Notes: generated by a model not told the origin, from the letters alone. A stretch of 64,000 bases of DNA from Dickeya undicola (GCF_000784735.1 NZ_JSYG01000032.1:1-64000); one strand, 5' to 3'. Counted from the stretch's first letter, positions 43,370-53,324 are shown. A program made the numbers and translations.

Positions 43370-43560
43370 TCCATTTAGATAGATAAAACCTATCACAATC
43401 AGTGATACATTTTTTTAACTTTTCACCCCAACAGGGTACAATGCCCACACGGTCAACTGGGTTGCAGGTAATGACCGGCTCCGATATACACTATGTCTAT
43501 TGCAGGGAATGGCTCTGAATACAGAGAGTTAGCAAGAATCATATTGTAAAATTTCTATGG

Positions 43561-43589
43561 TTTTCATTTCGACGGCGCGGTTCTATAAT
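43561..43589 (+). promoter_or_regulatory. Probable proximal fur promoter
   Basis: TTTTCA (43561-43566), a 17-nt spacer and a perfect TATAAT (43584-43589). The surrounding bases (TTTTCATTT...TTCTATAAT) resemble the E. coli fur promoter as I recall it. In E. coli an iron box overlaps this -10; here the sequence just after TATAAT does not resemble an iron box. Confidence 0.65.
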
Positions 43590-43598
43590 TGAGACACA

Positions 43599-43682
43599 GT
43601 GACCTTTTTTAAGCCGACCGATGATACTAGGCTAATAGCCTCCCAGATAAAGCAAGTAACAGGACTAAATCCGCATGACTGA
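43599..43682 (+). CDS. uof: Candidate uof leader ORF overlapping fur
   Basis: A GTG-started 27-codon ORF whose TGA overlaps the fur start by 8 nt. Its C-terminus, VTGLNPHD, resembles the VTGQIPHD end of the E. coli uof product as I remember it. In E. coli, uof is translated and coupled to fur, letting RyhB control fur translation. An in-frame TGA at 43590 rules out a longer form. The start is only about 10 nt after the proximal -10, so it would need a transcript from further upstream or leaderless initiation. Confidence 0.6.
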   Translation: MTFFKPTDDTRLIASQIKQVTGLNPHD

Positions 43683-44121
43683 CAACAATACCGCATTAAA
43701 GAAGGCTGGCCTGAAAGTCACACTTCCACGACTGAAAATTCTGGAAGTACTTCAGGATCCTCAATGCCACCACGTCAGCGCGGAAGACTTATATAAAAAG
43801 CTGATTGATATGGGGGAAGAGATTGGCCTGGCTACCGTTTATCGTGTGCTTAACCAATTCGACGATGCTGGCATCGTTACCCGCCATAACTTCGAAGGCG
43901 GTAAATCGGTTTTCGAACTCACGCAGCAGCACCACCATGACCATCTGATCTGTCTGGATTGCGGCAGAGTGATTGAATTCAGCGACGAGTCTATCGAAGC
44001 GCGTCAGCGTGAGATTTCCGAGAAACACGGCATCAAGCTGACCAACCACAGCCTGTATTTGTACGGTCATTGCAGTAGTGGTGATTGCCGTGAAGATGAC
44101 AGCGCGCACAACGAGCGCTAA
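43675..44121 (+). CDS. fur: Ferric uptake regulator Fur
   Basis: Iron-responsive repressor of 148 aa. It has an N-terminal winged-helix DNA-binding domain (about 1-83) with the recognition region ATVYRVLNQF, and a C-terminal metal-binding dimerisation domain with the histidine cluster QQHHHDHLICLDCG and the structural CxxC. It begins MTDNNTALKKAGLKVTLPR as in E. coli. Confidence 0.98.
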   Translation: MTDNNTALKKAGLKVTLPRLKILEVLQDPQCHHVSAEDLYKKLIDMGEEIGLATVYRVLNQFDDAGIVTRHNFEGGKSVFELTQQHHHDHLICLDCGRVIEFSDESIEARQREISEKHGIKLTNHSLYLYGHCSSGDCREDDSAHNER

Positions 44122-44140
44122 TCACTCAGATAAGCTGAGA

Positions 44141-44172
44141 AAAAATAAAACCGCCGCGGCGGTTTTATTTTT
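44141..44172. terminator. Bidirectional terminator between fur and glnS
   Basis: A perfect 32-bp palindrome with a GC core (ACCGCCGCGGCGGT) flanked by A-rich and T-rich arms. It can end fur transcription rightward and glnS transcription leftward. Confidence 0.93.
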
Positions 44173-44199
44173 GTCGTTTTCCTGGTAGCCGGGCGGCTG

Positions 44200-45858
44200 T
44201 TACCCCGCCCAACTGTCCCGCAAACCGACCGTCCGGTTAAACACCAGATTATCCGCGCTGGAATAAACGCGATCAGCGCAGAAATACCCTTCACGTTCGA
44301 ACTGATAGGCTTTTTCAACTTCAGCCTGACCCAGACTGGCTTCAACAAAGCCCTGGGCGATAGTCAGCGAATCCGGGTTAATGGTGGAGAGAAAGTCCTC
44401 CGCCGCGCCAGGGTTAGCGACGCTGAACAGCCGATCATATAAGCGGAACTGCGCCGACAGTGCATGAGCCGCCGATACCCAGTGGATCACGCCTTTCACT
44501 TTACGACCGTCAGCCGGATCCTTGCTCAGGGTTTCCGTATCACAGCTGCAGTAAATCGTGGTGATCACGCCCTGTTCGTCTTTATCAATGTGCTCGGCCT
44601 TAATAACATAAGCGTTACGCAGGCGCACTTCTTTGCCCAGCACCAAACGTTTGTACTGCTTGTTGGCCTCTTCGCGGAAATCAGCGCGATCGATATACAC
44701 CTCGCGGCTGAACGCCACCTGGCGCGAACCCATTTCCGGTTTATTGGGATGATTAGGCATAGTGAGCCACTCTTCATGCCCTTCCGGCAGGTTCTCAATC
44801 ACGACCTTCACCGGGTCCAGCACCGCCATCGCCCGTGGCGCGTTCTCGTTCAGATCGTCGCGGATACAGGATTCCAACGCCGCCATCTCCACGGTGTTGT
44901 CCTGCTTGGTAATACCGATACGGCGGCAGAACTCACGAATAGATGCCGCAGTATACCCACGACGACGCAAGCCGGAGATCGTCGGCATACGCGGATCGTT
45001 CCAGCCTTCCACCACGTTCTCGTTCACCAACTGGTTCAGTTTACGCTTGGACATCACCGCGTATTCCAGATTCAAGCGGGAAAACTCATACTGCCGCGGG
45101 TGGGCAGGAATGGAGATATTATCCAACACCCAATCATACAGGCGGCGGTTGTCCTGGAATTCCAGCGTACACAGCGAATGGGTAATACCTTCCAGCGCAT
45201 CGGAAATGCAGTGGGTGAAATCGTACATCGGGTAGATGCACCATTTTTTGCCGGTCTGATGGTGCTCGGCAAATTTGATACGGTACAGCACCGGATCACG
45301 CATAACGATGAACGGTGAGGCCATATCGATTTTGGCACGCAGGCACGCGGTGCCTTCGGCGAAACCGCCACTGCGCATTTTCTCAAACAGCGTCAGGTTT
45401 TCTTCAACGCTACGGTCGCGGTACGGGCTGTTCTTGCCCGGAGAGGTCAGGGTGCCACGGTATTCGCGGATCTGCTCCGGCGTCAACTCATCGACATACG
45501 CCAACCCTTTATTAATCAGTTCAATCGCGTAAAAGTGCAACTGATCAAAATAGTCAGAGGAGTAGCGAACGTTGCCGCTCCAGGAAAAACCCAGCCACTG
45601 AACGTCATGCTTGATGGACTCAACGTACTCGATATCTTCTTTTACCGGGTTGGTATCATCAAAACGCAAGTTACACTTGCCGCTGTAATCTTCGGCAATA
45701 CCAAAGTTCAGGCAGATGGACTTGGCGTGACCAATGTGCAGGTAGCCGTTCGGTTCTGGCGGAAAACGCGTCTGGATATGATCGTGTTTGCCAGTAGCCA
45801 AATCTTCATCAATGATCTGGCGAATAAAGTTGGTTGGGCGGGCTTCAGCCTCACTCAT
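44200..45858 (-). CDS. glnS: Glutaminyl-tRNA synthetase
   Basis: Class I aminoacyl-tRNA synthetase of 552 aa charging tRNA-Gln. It has HIGH ([10 protein letters not shown]) and KMSKS-type (VMSKRKL) motifs and the two beta-barrel anticodon-binding domains at the C-terminus. The start ATG 45858 ([12 protein letters not shown]), preceded by GAGGAA, matches E. coli; a longer in-frame start is rejected. The chitoporin genes found next to it in E. coli are absent. Confidence 0.97.
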   Translation of the reverse strand: MSEAEARPTNFIRQIIDEDLATGKHDHIQTRFPPEPNGYLHIGHAKSICLNFGIAEDYSGKCNLRFDDTNPVKEDIEYVESIKHDVQWLGFSWSGNVRYSSDYFDQLHFYAIELINKGLAYVDELTPEQIREYRGTLTSPGKNSPYRDRSVEENLTLFEKMRSGGFAEGTACLRAKIDMASPFIVMRDPVLYRIKFAEHHQTGKKWCIYPMYDFTHCISDALEGITHSLCTLEFQDNRRLYDWVLDNISIPAHPRQYEFSRLNLEYAVMSKRKLNQLVNENVVEGWNDPRMPTISGLRRRGYTAASIREFCRRIGITKQDNTVEMAALESCIRDDLNENAPRAMAVLDPVKVVIENLPEGHEEWLTMPNHPNKPEMGSRQVAFSREVYIDRADFREEANKQYKRLVLGKEVRLRNAYVIKAEHIDKDEQGVITTIYCSCDTETLSKDPADGRKVKGVIHWVSAAHALSAQFRLYDRLFSVANPGAAEDFLSTINPDSLTIAQGFVEASLGQAEVEKAYQFEREGYFCADRVYSSADNLVFNRTVGLRDSWAG

Positions 45859-45953
45859 GCTTGGTTCCTCAAATGCGAAAAAACAACCCATAACCACTAA
45901 TGATCCAACAAGCCACGCCGGGAAACAACCGTTTGTTTCACGAAAGTTTAAGA

Positions 45954-45988
45954 TAAAAAAACGGAGCATACGTCTCCGTATGCTCCGT
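45954..45988 (-). terminator. Rho-independent terminator of nagE
   Basis: A perfect 12-bp stem (ACGGAGCATACG/CGTATGCTCCGT, 45961-45988) followed on the minus strand by seven T. Confidence 0.92.
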
Positions 45989-46023
45989 TTCCCGGCATCT
46001 GACGGTAATGGGTCGATGTCGAA

Positions 46024-47496
46024 TTATTCCTGCGACACTTCGCGTAATGCCGCCGCAATGTTTTCCGCCTGAGTCCCCACCACAATCTGCACGCTTTGCT
46101 TGTTGAGACGAATGACCCCGGCCGCCCCCAGGTTGCGTGCGGCAGGTTCATCCACCAGGCCGGAATCCTTCACGCTAAGGCGCAAACGGGTAATGCAAGC
46201 GTCGATGCCTGTCAGATTATCCTTGCCGCCGATAGCCTGCAGGTAGCCTCGTGCCACCGACTGGCTGTTGCCCGCAGGAGCAGCAGTTCCTTCGGATGAA
46301 GGTTGCCCCGCCGCAGCTTCACGCCCCGGCGTCATCAGGTTAAAACGGGTGATGGTGAAGCGGAACACCACGTAATAAATGACAAAGAATGCAGCACCTT
46401 GCAGCAGCAACATGTACCAGTTCGTCGCCAGCGGGTTGCGCGAAGACAGCACCATATCCACCAGACCGGCACTGAAACCAAAACCGGCAATCCAGTGCAT
46501 ACTGGCCGCGATGAATACCGAAATCCCGGTCAGTACAGCGTGCAACACATACAGCACCGGTGCCACAAACATGAAGGAGAACTCCAGCGGCTCGGTAATA
46601 CCGGTGAAGAAAGCAGCAAATGCCGCTGCTACCATGATCCCTGCCACCCGGCTACGATTTTCCGGACGCGCACAGTGATAAATCGCCAGCGCCGCCCCCG
46701 GCAAACCAAACATCATGATCGGGAAGAAACCTGCCTGATAGCGCCCGGTAATACCGGGTACGGCTTTGCCTGCGTCAATCGCCTGCTGACCACTCAGGAA
46801 GTTAGGAATATCGTTAATGCCAGCCACATCAAACCAGAACACCGAGTTCAATGCATGGTGCAACCCCACCGGAATCAGCAGACGGTTGAAGAAGGCGTAG
46901 ATACCCGCACCGACCGATCCCAGTTGCTGGATATGCTCCCCAAAGGAAACCAGCGCGTTGTAGATAACTGGCCAGACATACATCAGCACAAACGCCACCA
47001 CGATCATCAGCATCGAAACCAGAATCGGCACTAATCGGCGACCACTGAAAAAGGACAGTGCCTTAGGTAATTCGACCTGGCTGTAACGGTTGTACAGCTC
47101 GGCGGAAATGACCCCAACCAGAATACCAATGAACTGGTTCTCAATCTTACCGAACGCCTTTGGCACTTCCGCCAGTGGGATGTGTTGAATCATCGACACT
47201 GCCGCAGGCGAACACAATGTCGTCAGCACCAGGTAACCGACAAATCCGGACAACGCCGCGGCACCGTCTTTATCTTTCGACATACCATAAGCAACGCCGA
47301 CCGCAAACAACACCGCCATGTGCTCGATAATGGCGGAGCCAGACTTGATCAACAGCGCGGCCAGTGCGCTTTCACTGCCCCAACCGACCGGATCAATCCA
47401 GTACCCCACCCCCATCAGGATGGCAGCGGCGGGCAACGTGGCAACCGGCACCATCAGGGCACGGCCTACTTTTTGTAAATAACCGAGTGTACTCAC
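46024..47496 (-). CDS. nagE: PTS N-acetylglucosamine transporter IICB (no EIIA)
   Basis: Sugar permease of 490 aa: an EIIC membrane domain (about 1-370, FNRLLIPVGLHH, FPIMMFGLPGAALA) followed by an EIIB domain (about 410-490) with the phosphorylated cysteine in DACITRLRL. E. coli NagE is 648 aa and continues into an EIIA domain that is absent here, so phosphate probably comes from a separate EIIA such as Crr. The GTG start 47496 (MSTLGYLQKVGRAL) has GAGG 5 nt upstream. Divergent from nagB. Confidence 0.93.
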   Translation of the reverse strand: MSTLGYLQKVGRALMVPVATLPAAAILMGVGYWIDPVGWGSESALAALLIKSGSAIIEHMAVLFAVGVAYGMSKDKDGAAALSGFVGYLVLTTLCSPAAVSMIQHIPLAEVPKAFGKIENQFIGILVGVISAELYNRYSQVELPKALSFFSGRRLVPILVSMLMIVVAFVLMYVWPVIYNALVSFGEHIQQLGSVGAGIYAFFNRLLIPVGLHHALNSVFWFDVAGINDIPNFLSGQQAIDAGKAVPGITGRYQAGFFPIMMFGLPGAALAIYHCARPENRSRVAGIMVAAAFAAFFTGITEPLEFSFMFVAPVLYVLHAVLTGISVFIAASMHWIAGFGFSAGLVDMVLSSRNPLATNWYMLLLQGAAFFVIYYVVFRFTITRFNLMTPGREAAAGQPSSEGTAAPAGNSQSVARGYLQAIGGKDNLTGIDACITRLRLSVKDSGLVDEPAARNLGAAGVIRLNKQSVQIVVGTQAENIAAALREVSQE

Positions 47497-47832
47497 CTTC
47501 CCCTCTCTTTCCCTTACGGGCAAAAATTGTCTGTCAGCCTTGTTATAGAATCACCCGTCAGCAATATAGGCCTGACAAGAGTGCCAAAATAATAATTCGT
47601 TTCGCAAATTAATAACGGTGATTATGTGATAATTATCACCAGAAAATCACATACAAAAAGTTTATGGCGCGACGCCGATGCAACTTATTTCAAGACTAAA
47701 AAAAACGCGTTACACTAGCCCCAGATGAACACCGAAACGTAGTGCGGGCATATTACCTGACGGCCATGCTATCTGACTGCGTTTACCCGATGAAGAATTG
47801 CTTTCACTAACCGATTTTCTGAGGAGAGCCCC
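47497..47832. promoter_or_regulatory. nagE / nagBAC divergent control region
   Basis: A 336-bp spacer with a CRP-like site (47625-47640) and AT-rich palindromic sequence around 47588-47614 that could be a NagC operator. In E. coli, NagC bridges operators at nagE and nagB and CRP activates both. No gene is seen here. Confidence 0.6.
47625..47640. promoter_or_regulatory. CRP site between nagE and nagB
   Basis: TGTGA-TAATTA-TCACC matches the CRP consensus TGTGA-N6-TCACA in nine of ten core bases. Confidence 0.7.
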
Positions 47833-48633
47833 ATGAGACTGATTCCGCTAACGACCCCTGCCGAGGTTGGCAAATGGGCCGCCCGCTATATCGTCGAGCG
47901 CATCAATGCCTTCAAACCGACGGCCGATCGCCCATTCGTGCTCGGCCTGCCGACGGGCAGTTCGCCGCTGGAAGCTTATAAAGCCCTGATTGCACTGTAT
48001 GAAGCCGGATTGGTCAGCTTTAAACACGTCATCACCTTCAATATGGATGAATACGTCGGGTTACCGGCGAACCATCCGGAAAGCTACCGTACCTTCATGT
48101 ACCAGAATTTTTTCAATCACGTTGATATTCCGGAGGGAAACATTAACCTGTTGAACGGCAACGCGGAAGATATCGCCGCCGAGTGTCAGCGTTATGAAGA
48201 AAAAATCAAGTCTTACGGCAAGATTCACCTGTTCATGGGCGGCGTTGGCAACGATGGTCACATCGCGTTCAACGAACCGGCGTCTTCTCTGGTGTCCCGT
48301 ACACGGATCAAGACGTTGACGGAAGAAACTCGCATCGCCAATTCCCGTTTCTTTGGCGGCGACGTCAATCAAGTGCCGAAATATGCCTTGACGGTGGGGG
48401 TAGGTACGCTGCTGGATGCAGAAGAAGTGATGATTCTGGTCAGCGGCCGCCACAAGGCACAGGCACTTCAGGCCGCCGTGGAAGGCAACGTTAACCACAT
48501 GTGGACCATCAGTTGCCTGCAGTTGCACGCCAAAGCGTTAATGGTATGCGACGAACCTTCCACGATGGAATTGAAAGTGAAAACCGTGAAATATTTCCGC
48601 GAGCTGGAAGCTGAAAATATCAAAAATCTGTAA
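47833..48633 (+). CDS. nagB: Glucosamine-6-phosphate deaminase
   Basis: Converts glucosamine 6-phosphate to fructose 6-phosphate and ammonia; 266 aa. Catalytic residues lie in NMDEYVG (Asp72 region) and [13 protein letters not shown] (His143 and Glu148 region). The N-terminus MRLIPL and length match the hexameric E. coli enzyme, which is activated by GlcNAc 6-phosphate. First gene of nagBAC. Confidence 0.98.
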   Translation: MRLIPLTTPAEVGKWAARYIVERINAFKPTADRPFVLGLPTGSSPLEAYKALIALYEAGLVSFKHVITFNMDEYVGLPANHPESYRTFMYQNFFNHVDIPEGNINLLNGNAEDIAAECQRYEEKIKSYGKIHLFMGGVGNDGHIAFNEPASSLVSRTRIKTLTEETRIANSRFFGGDVNQVPKYALTVGVGTLLDAEEVMILVSGRHKAQALQAAVEGNVNHMWTISCLQLHAKALMVCDEPSTMELKVKTVKYFRELEAENIKNL

Positions 48634-48655
48634 TCGGTGAGCCAGGAGCTTAGAG

Positions 48656-49807
48656 ATGTACGCTTTAACCAACAGCCGTATTTTTACCGGCCATCAGATC
48701 CTTGACGACTACGCAGTCGTTGTCGCCGATGGTTTGATCGAGGCAGTCTGCCACACACACGAACTGCCTGATAACCTGCCCCGACGTGACCTCGCCGGTG
48801 CGCTACTGGCCCCTGGCTTTATCGACCTGCAATTAAATGGCTGCGGCGGCGTCCAATTCAACGACGCGCTGGATAACATCACCGTCAAAACGCTAGACAC
48901 CATGCAGCGGGCCAACGAAAAATCCGGCTGTACCAGCTTTCTGCCGACGCTCATCACCTCCGCTGACGAATTTATGCGTCACGGCATCGGTGTGATGCGT
49001 GCCTGGCTCGCCCAACATCGTCATCAGGCGCTGGGGCTGCATCTGGAAGGCCCCTGGCTCAATCCGCTAAAAAAAGGCACCCATGATGCCGCCTTTATTC
49101 GCCAGCCGGACGAGTCATTACTCAGTTATCTGTGCGATAACGCCGATGTGATCAGTAAAATTACGCTGGCACCAGAAATGGTATCAACAGCGGTTATTCG
49201 GCAACTGACCGCTGCGGGTATCGTGGTGTCCGCCGGTCACTCCAACGCCAGTTGGGAACAAGCCAAACAAGGCTTTGCGGCCGGTATTCGCTTCGCCACT
49301 CATCTGTTCAACGCCATGCCGCCCCTTGCCGGGCGAGAACCTGGCCTGGTTGGTGCCGTCTATGACGCGCCGGAAGTCTACTGCGGCATCATCGCCGACG
49401 GCCGCCATGTCAGTTGGGCCAACATTCGCAACAGCAAACGCATCAAGGGTGACAAACTGGTACTGGTCACCGACGCTACCGCACCGGCGGGCTCGGCTAT
49501 CGACCGGTTCACATTTGCCGGTAAAACCATATACTACCGCGACGGCATTTGCGTGGACGAGCACGGCACCCTGAGCGGTTCAGCGCTTACCATGATAGAA
49601 GCCGTGCGCAATTGCGTAGAACATGCGGGTATCGCGCTGGACGAGGCGCTAAGAATGGCGACACTCTACCCGGCAAGAGCCATCGGAGAAGACCACCGAC
49701 TGGGAAGTATTGAGACGGGCCACGTGGCTAATCTGACGGTATTGACCCGCGATTTTGACATCCTCAATACGTTTGTGAATGGTGAAGAAGTTTTTCATAA
49801 ACAGTAA
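48656..49807 (+). CDS. nagA: N-acetylglucosamine-6-phosphate deacetylase
   Basis: Metal-dependent amidohydrolase of 383 aa removing the acetyl group from GlcNAc 6-phosphate. Family motifs: [22 protein letters not shown] (metal Glu), [16 protein letters not shown] and the catalytic Asp in LVTDAT. It lies 22 nt after nagB. Confidence 0.98.
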   Translation: MYALTNSRIFTGHQILDDYAVVVADGLIEAVCHTHELPDNLPRRDLAGALLAPGFIDLQLNGCGGVQFNDALDNITVKTLDTMQRANEKSGCTSFLPTLITSADEFMRHGIGVMRAWLAQHRHQALGLHLEGPWLNPLKKGTHDAAFIRQPDESLLSYLCDNADVISKITLAPEMVSTAVIRQLTAAGIVVSAGHSNASWEQAKQGFAAGIRFATHLFNAMPPLAGREPGLVGAVYDAPEVYCGIIADGRHVSWANIRNSKRIKGDKLVLVTDATAPAGSAIDRFTFAGKTIYYRDGICVDEHGTLSGSALTMIEAVRNCVEHAGIALDEALRMATLYPARAIGEDHRLGSIETGHVANLTVLTRDFDILNTFVNGEEVFHKQ

Positions 49808-49837
49808 AACGTATTGCATCGACACGAGTAACGCGTC

Positions 49838-51061
49838 ATGACCACAGGCGGACAACCCCAGATAGGGAACATTGATCTGGTCAAGCAACTTAACAGTGCG
49901 GTCGTGTACCGCCTGATCGATCAACAGGGCCCTATTTCCCGGATTCAGATTTCAGAGCAGAGCCAGCTTGCTCCCGCCAGTGTCACCAAAATTACCCGCC
50001 AGTTACTGGAACGCGGCCTGATCAAAGAAGTGGATCAGCAGGCGTCGACTGGCGGGCGTCGCGCCATTTCCATCATTTCCGAAACGCGTCCGTTCCATAC
50101 CGTCGCGGTGCGGCTTGGCCGCCACGACGCCACCCTCGCCCTATACGATTTGCAGGGAAAACGGCTGGAAGAAGAACACTGTAACCTGCCGGAAACCACT
50201 CAGGACACGCTGGAAAGCGCGCTGTTCGCGGTTATCGATCAGTTCATTGCCCGTCACCAACGTCGTATCCGCGAGCTGATCGCCATTTCAGTGGTGCTAC
50301 CGGGGTTGGTCGACCCTATCGCTGGTGTCGTGCGTTATATGCCGCACATCAGCGTAGACAACTGGCCGCTGGTGAATAACCTTCAACAGCACTTTAACGT
50401 GCACAGCTTTGTCGGCCACGATATTCGCAGCCTGGCGCTGGCCGAGCATTACTTCGGCGCGACACGTGACTGTCAGGACTCTTTGCTGGTGCGGGTTCAC
50501 CGCGGCGTGGGGGCTGGCATTCTGGTCAACGGAAAAATCTTTCTCGGCAGCAACAGTAATGTCGGGGAAATCGGCCATATCCAGATTGGCCCACTGGGTG
50601 ACCGCTGCCACTGCGGTAACTTCGGTTGTCTGGAAACGGTGGTGTCGAACGGCGCGCTGGAGCAGCGGGCACATCATCTGCTGGAACAGGGGTTTCCCAG
50701 CAAACTGACGCAGGATGACTGCCAAATCGCCGCTATCTGCAAAGCCGCTAACCGGGGTGACCTTCTGGCCCGTGAACTGATCGAGTCAGCCGGGCAGCAT
50801 CTGGGCAAAGCCATTTCGATTGCGGTCAACCTGTTCAATCCGCAGCGAGTGGTCATCGCCGGTGAAATTACCGGCGCAGATAAAATTCTGCTGCCTGCCA
50901 TTCAACGCTGTATCAATGCTCAGGTGTTGAAAGACTTTCGGCAAAACCTGCCGGTCGTCGTCTCCGAATTGCAGCACTTATCCGCTATTGGTGCTTTTGC
51001 GCTGGTAAAACGCGCGATGCTGAATGGTGTATTACTGCAACGTCTGCTTGAAAATCAGTAA
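49838..51061 (+). CDS. nagC: N-acetylglucosamine repressor NagC
   Basis: ROK-family repressor of 407 aa. It has an N-terminal helix-turn-helix (about 20-70, GPISRIQISEQSQLAPASVTK region) and a ROK sugar-binding domain with the zinc motif GHIQIGPLGDRCHCGNFGCLE. In relatives it represses nag genes until GlcNAc 6-phosphate binds, and controls chitosugar uptake. The nagD gene that normally follows is absent. Confidence 0.97.
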   Translation: MTTGGQPQIGNIDLVKQLNSAVVYRLIDQQGPISRIQISEQSQLAPASVTKITRQLLERGLIKEVDQQASTGGRRAISIISETRPFHTVAVRLGRHDATLALYDLQGKRLEEEHCNLPETTQDTLESALFAVIDQFIARHQRRIRELIAISVVLPGLVDPIAGVVRYMPHISVDNWPLVNNLQQHFNVHSFVGHDIRSLALAEHYFGATRDCQDSLLVRVHRGVGAGILVNGKIFLGSNSNVGEIGHIQIGPLGDRCHCGNFGCLETVVSNGALEQRAHHLLEQGFPSKLTQDDCQIAAICKAANRGDLLARELIESAGQHLGKAISIAVNLFNPQRVVIAGEITGADKILLPAIQRCINAQVLKDFRQNLPVVVSELQHLSAIGAFALVKRAMLNGVLLQRLLENQ

Positions 51062-51355
51062 GTTTAGTTTTCTGCTATAAGGCCGGATTATGAGATCGCT
51101 AAAAATCCGGCGCCATCTCTCCACCATTTTAAATAAAAACCAATAAATCAAACTAGAAATTACACATTCACCAGCACAATGGCTTTTTTCATTAAATGAT
51201 ATTGAACTGCCATCCCCTTTTGATGCTAAATCAGTGTTACCGATACGGCGGCAAGTCACCCTCAGGGGTGAGATACGGCAAGGAAAAGCGCCTGATTACC
51301 GCCATACACTTTGACTGTTTCACGTTGTGATGCGTGGATAAAGGGAGCCTCTTGT

Positions 51356-53020
51356 ATGTGTTCTATTTTTGGTGTGCTTGATCTGAAAACCGATCCGGTT
51401 GAATTGCGCAAAAAAGCGCTGGAACTGTCCCGTCTGATGCGTCACCGTGGCCCGGACTGGTCTGGTGTTTACGCTAGCGACAAAGCCATTCTGGCGCATG
51501 AGCGTCTGTCTATCGTCGACGTCAACACCGGCGCGCAACCACTCTACAACCAGGCACACACCCACGTACTGGCCGTGAACGGCGAAATTTACAACCATCA
51601 GGCTCTGCGTCAGCAATATGGCGATCGCTATCAGTTCCAGACCGGTTCCGACTGCGAAGTGATTCTGGCGCTGTATCAGGAAAAAGGTCCAGAATTCCTG
51701 GACGAACTGCGCGGCATGTTCGCCTTTGCCCTGTATGACAGCGAAAAAGACGCCTATCTGATCGGCCGCGATCACCTGGGCATCATCCCGCTTTATATGG
51801 GTTATGACGAACACGGCAACTTCTACGTAGCCTCTGAGATGAAAGCGCTGGTGCCGGTATGCCGCACCATCAAAGAGTTCCCGGCAGGCAGCTACCTGTG
51901 GAGTCAGGACGGCGAGATTCGCGAATACTATCGTCGCGACTGGTTCGATTACGACAATGTTAAAGATAACGTGACCGACGCCAACGAACTGCGCGAAGCG
52001 CTGGAAGAATCGGTGAAAAGCCACCTGATGTCCGACGTGCCTTACGGCGTGCTGTTGTCCGGCGGGCTGGACTCTTCCATCATTTCCGCCGTCACCAAGA
52101 AGTTCGCCGCCCGTCGCGTGGAAGACGACGAGCGCAGCGAAGCCTGGTGGCCGCAGCTTCACTCGTTCGCGGTCGGCCTGGAAGGCGCACCTGACCTGAA
52201 AGCCGCGCGCGATGTTGCGGATCATCTGGGCACGGTGCACCACGAAATTCATTTCACGGTACAGGAAGGTCTGGACGCCATCCGCGACGTGATTTACCAC
52301 ATCGAAACCTATGACGTCACCACCATCCGCGCGTCAACGCCGATGTACCTGATGTCCCGTAAAATCAAGGCGATGGGTATCAAGATGGTACTGTCCGGCG
52401 AAGGTTCGGACGAAGTATTCGGCGGTTATCTCTACTTCCACAAAGCGCCGAACGCGAAAGAATTCCATGAAGAAACCGTGCGTAAATTGCTGGCGCTGCA
52501 CCAGTATGACTGTGCCCGCGCTAACAAGGCGATGTCCGCCTGGGGCGTCGAAGCCCGCGTACCGTTCCTGGACAAGAAATTCCTGGACGTAGCGATGCGC
52601 ATCAACCCGAAAGACAAAATGTGCGGCAACGGCAAGATGGAAAAACACATTCTGCGCGAGTGCTTCGAATCCTATCTGCCGCACAGCGTAGCCTGGCGTC
52701 AGAAAGAGCAGTTCTCTGACGGCGTGGGTTACAGCTGGATCGACTCGTTGAAAGAGGTTGCGGCCAAACAAATTTCTGACCAGCAACTGGAAACCGCGCA
52801 CTTCCGTTTCCCGTACAACACGCCAACTACCAAAGAAGGCTACCTGTACCGCGAAATTTTTGAAGAACTGTTCCCAGTCCCGAGCGCAGCTGAATGTGTC
52901 CCTGGCGGCCCGTCTGTAGCTTGTTCATCCGCCAAGGCCATTGAGTGGGATGAATCTTTCAAAAAGATGGATGACCCGTCAGGTCGCGCCGTCGGCGTGC
53001 ATCAATCCGCCTATCAGTAA
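51356..53020 (+). CDS. asnB: Asparagine synthetase B (glutamine-hydrolysing)
   Basis: Makes asparagine from aspartate using glutamine and ATP; 554 aa, as in E. coli. The N-terminal glutaminase has the catalytic Cys2 (MCSIFGVLD) exposed after Met removal, followed by a synthetase domain with the pyrophosphate loop LLSGGLDSS. The start ATG 51356 is fixed by the Cys2 requirement. The 294-bp upstream spacer has a hairpin (51081-51111) but no clear gene. Confidence 0.98.
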   Translation: MCSIFGVLDLKTDPVELRKKALELSRLMRHRGPDWSGVYASDKAILAHERLSIVDVNTGAQPLYNQAHTHVLAVNGEIYNHQALRQQYGDRYQFQTGSDCEVILALYQEKGPEFLDELRGMFAFALYDSEKDAYLIGRDHLGIIPLYMGYDEHGNFYVASEMKALVPVCRTIKEFPAGSYLWSQDGEIREYYRRDWFDYDNVKDNVTDANELREALEESVKSHLMSDVPYGVLLSGGLDSSIISAVTKKFAARRVEDDERSEAWWPQLHSFAVGLEGAPDLKAARDVADHLGTVHHEIHFTVQEGLDAIRDVIYHIETYDVTTIRASTPMYLMSRKIKAMGIKMVLSGEGSDEVFGGYLYFHKAPNAKEFHEETVRKLLALHQYDCARANKAMSAWGVEARVPFLDKKFLDVAMRINPKDKMCGNGKMEKHILRECFESYLPHSVAWRQKEQFSDGVGYSWIDSLKEVAAKQISDQQLETAHFRFPYNTPTTKEGYLYREIFEELFPVPSAAECVPGGPSVACSSAKAIEWDESFKKMDDPSGRAVGVHQSAYQ

Positions 53021-53043
53021 TCGGTTTTATTTTACTGTTTCAA

Positions 53044-53067
53044 ACGGGCCTTTAGCGGCCCGTTTTT
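53044..53067 (+). terminator. Rho-independent terminator of asnB
   Basis: A 7-bp stem (ACGGGCC/GGCCCGT) with a 6-nt loop followed by five T, 23 nt past the asnB stop. Confidence 0.92.
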
Positions 53068-53171
53068 CTTATGGAATACAGTCAAAAGTCTGCTTTCTGA
53101 CGCTTTTCTCACCAGACTGTTCATAACCCAAACAAACAGCGCGAATACGCCGTTTTTAGGGAAAAAATGTG

Positions 53172-53200
53172 TTGACGCCAAAAGGCCAACTCCGCATAAT
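53172..53200 (+). promoter_or_regulatory. Promoter of the Met-Leu-Gln tRNA operon
   Basis: TTGACG, a 17-nt spacer and CATAAT, followed by the GC-rich discriminator GCGCCCCGC. This is a strong stable-RNA promoter 39 nt before the first tRNA-Met. Confidence 0.85.
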
Positions 53201-53238
53201 GCGCCCCGCAACGCCGATGAAGGTGACGCGGAAAAGAT

Positions 53239-53315
53239 GGCTACGTAGCTCAGCTGGTTAGAGCACAGCACTCATAATGCTGGGGTCACAGGTTCGATTC
53301 CCGTCGTAGCCACCA
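53239..53315 (+). tRNA. tRNA-Met (elongator, CAT)
   Basis: A 77-nt tRNA with anticodon CAT in loop CTCATAA and encoded CCA. The acceptor GGCTACG pairs fully with CGTAGCC, marking it as elongator rather than initiator tRNA. It is first in the operon that corresponds to the E. coli metT cluster. Confidence 0.97.
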
Positions 53316-53324
53316 TTTTTTCCT

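Noticed and set aside
43493-43549. An 18-codon ATG ORF between fldA and fur
   Set aside because: No ribosome-binding site, no similarity to uof, and it is not positioned to couple to fur.
51320-52300. 326-aa minus-strand ORF opposite asnB
   Set aside because: An antisense shadow of asnB without start signals.
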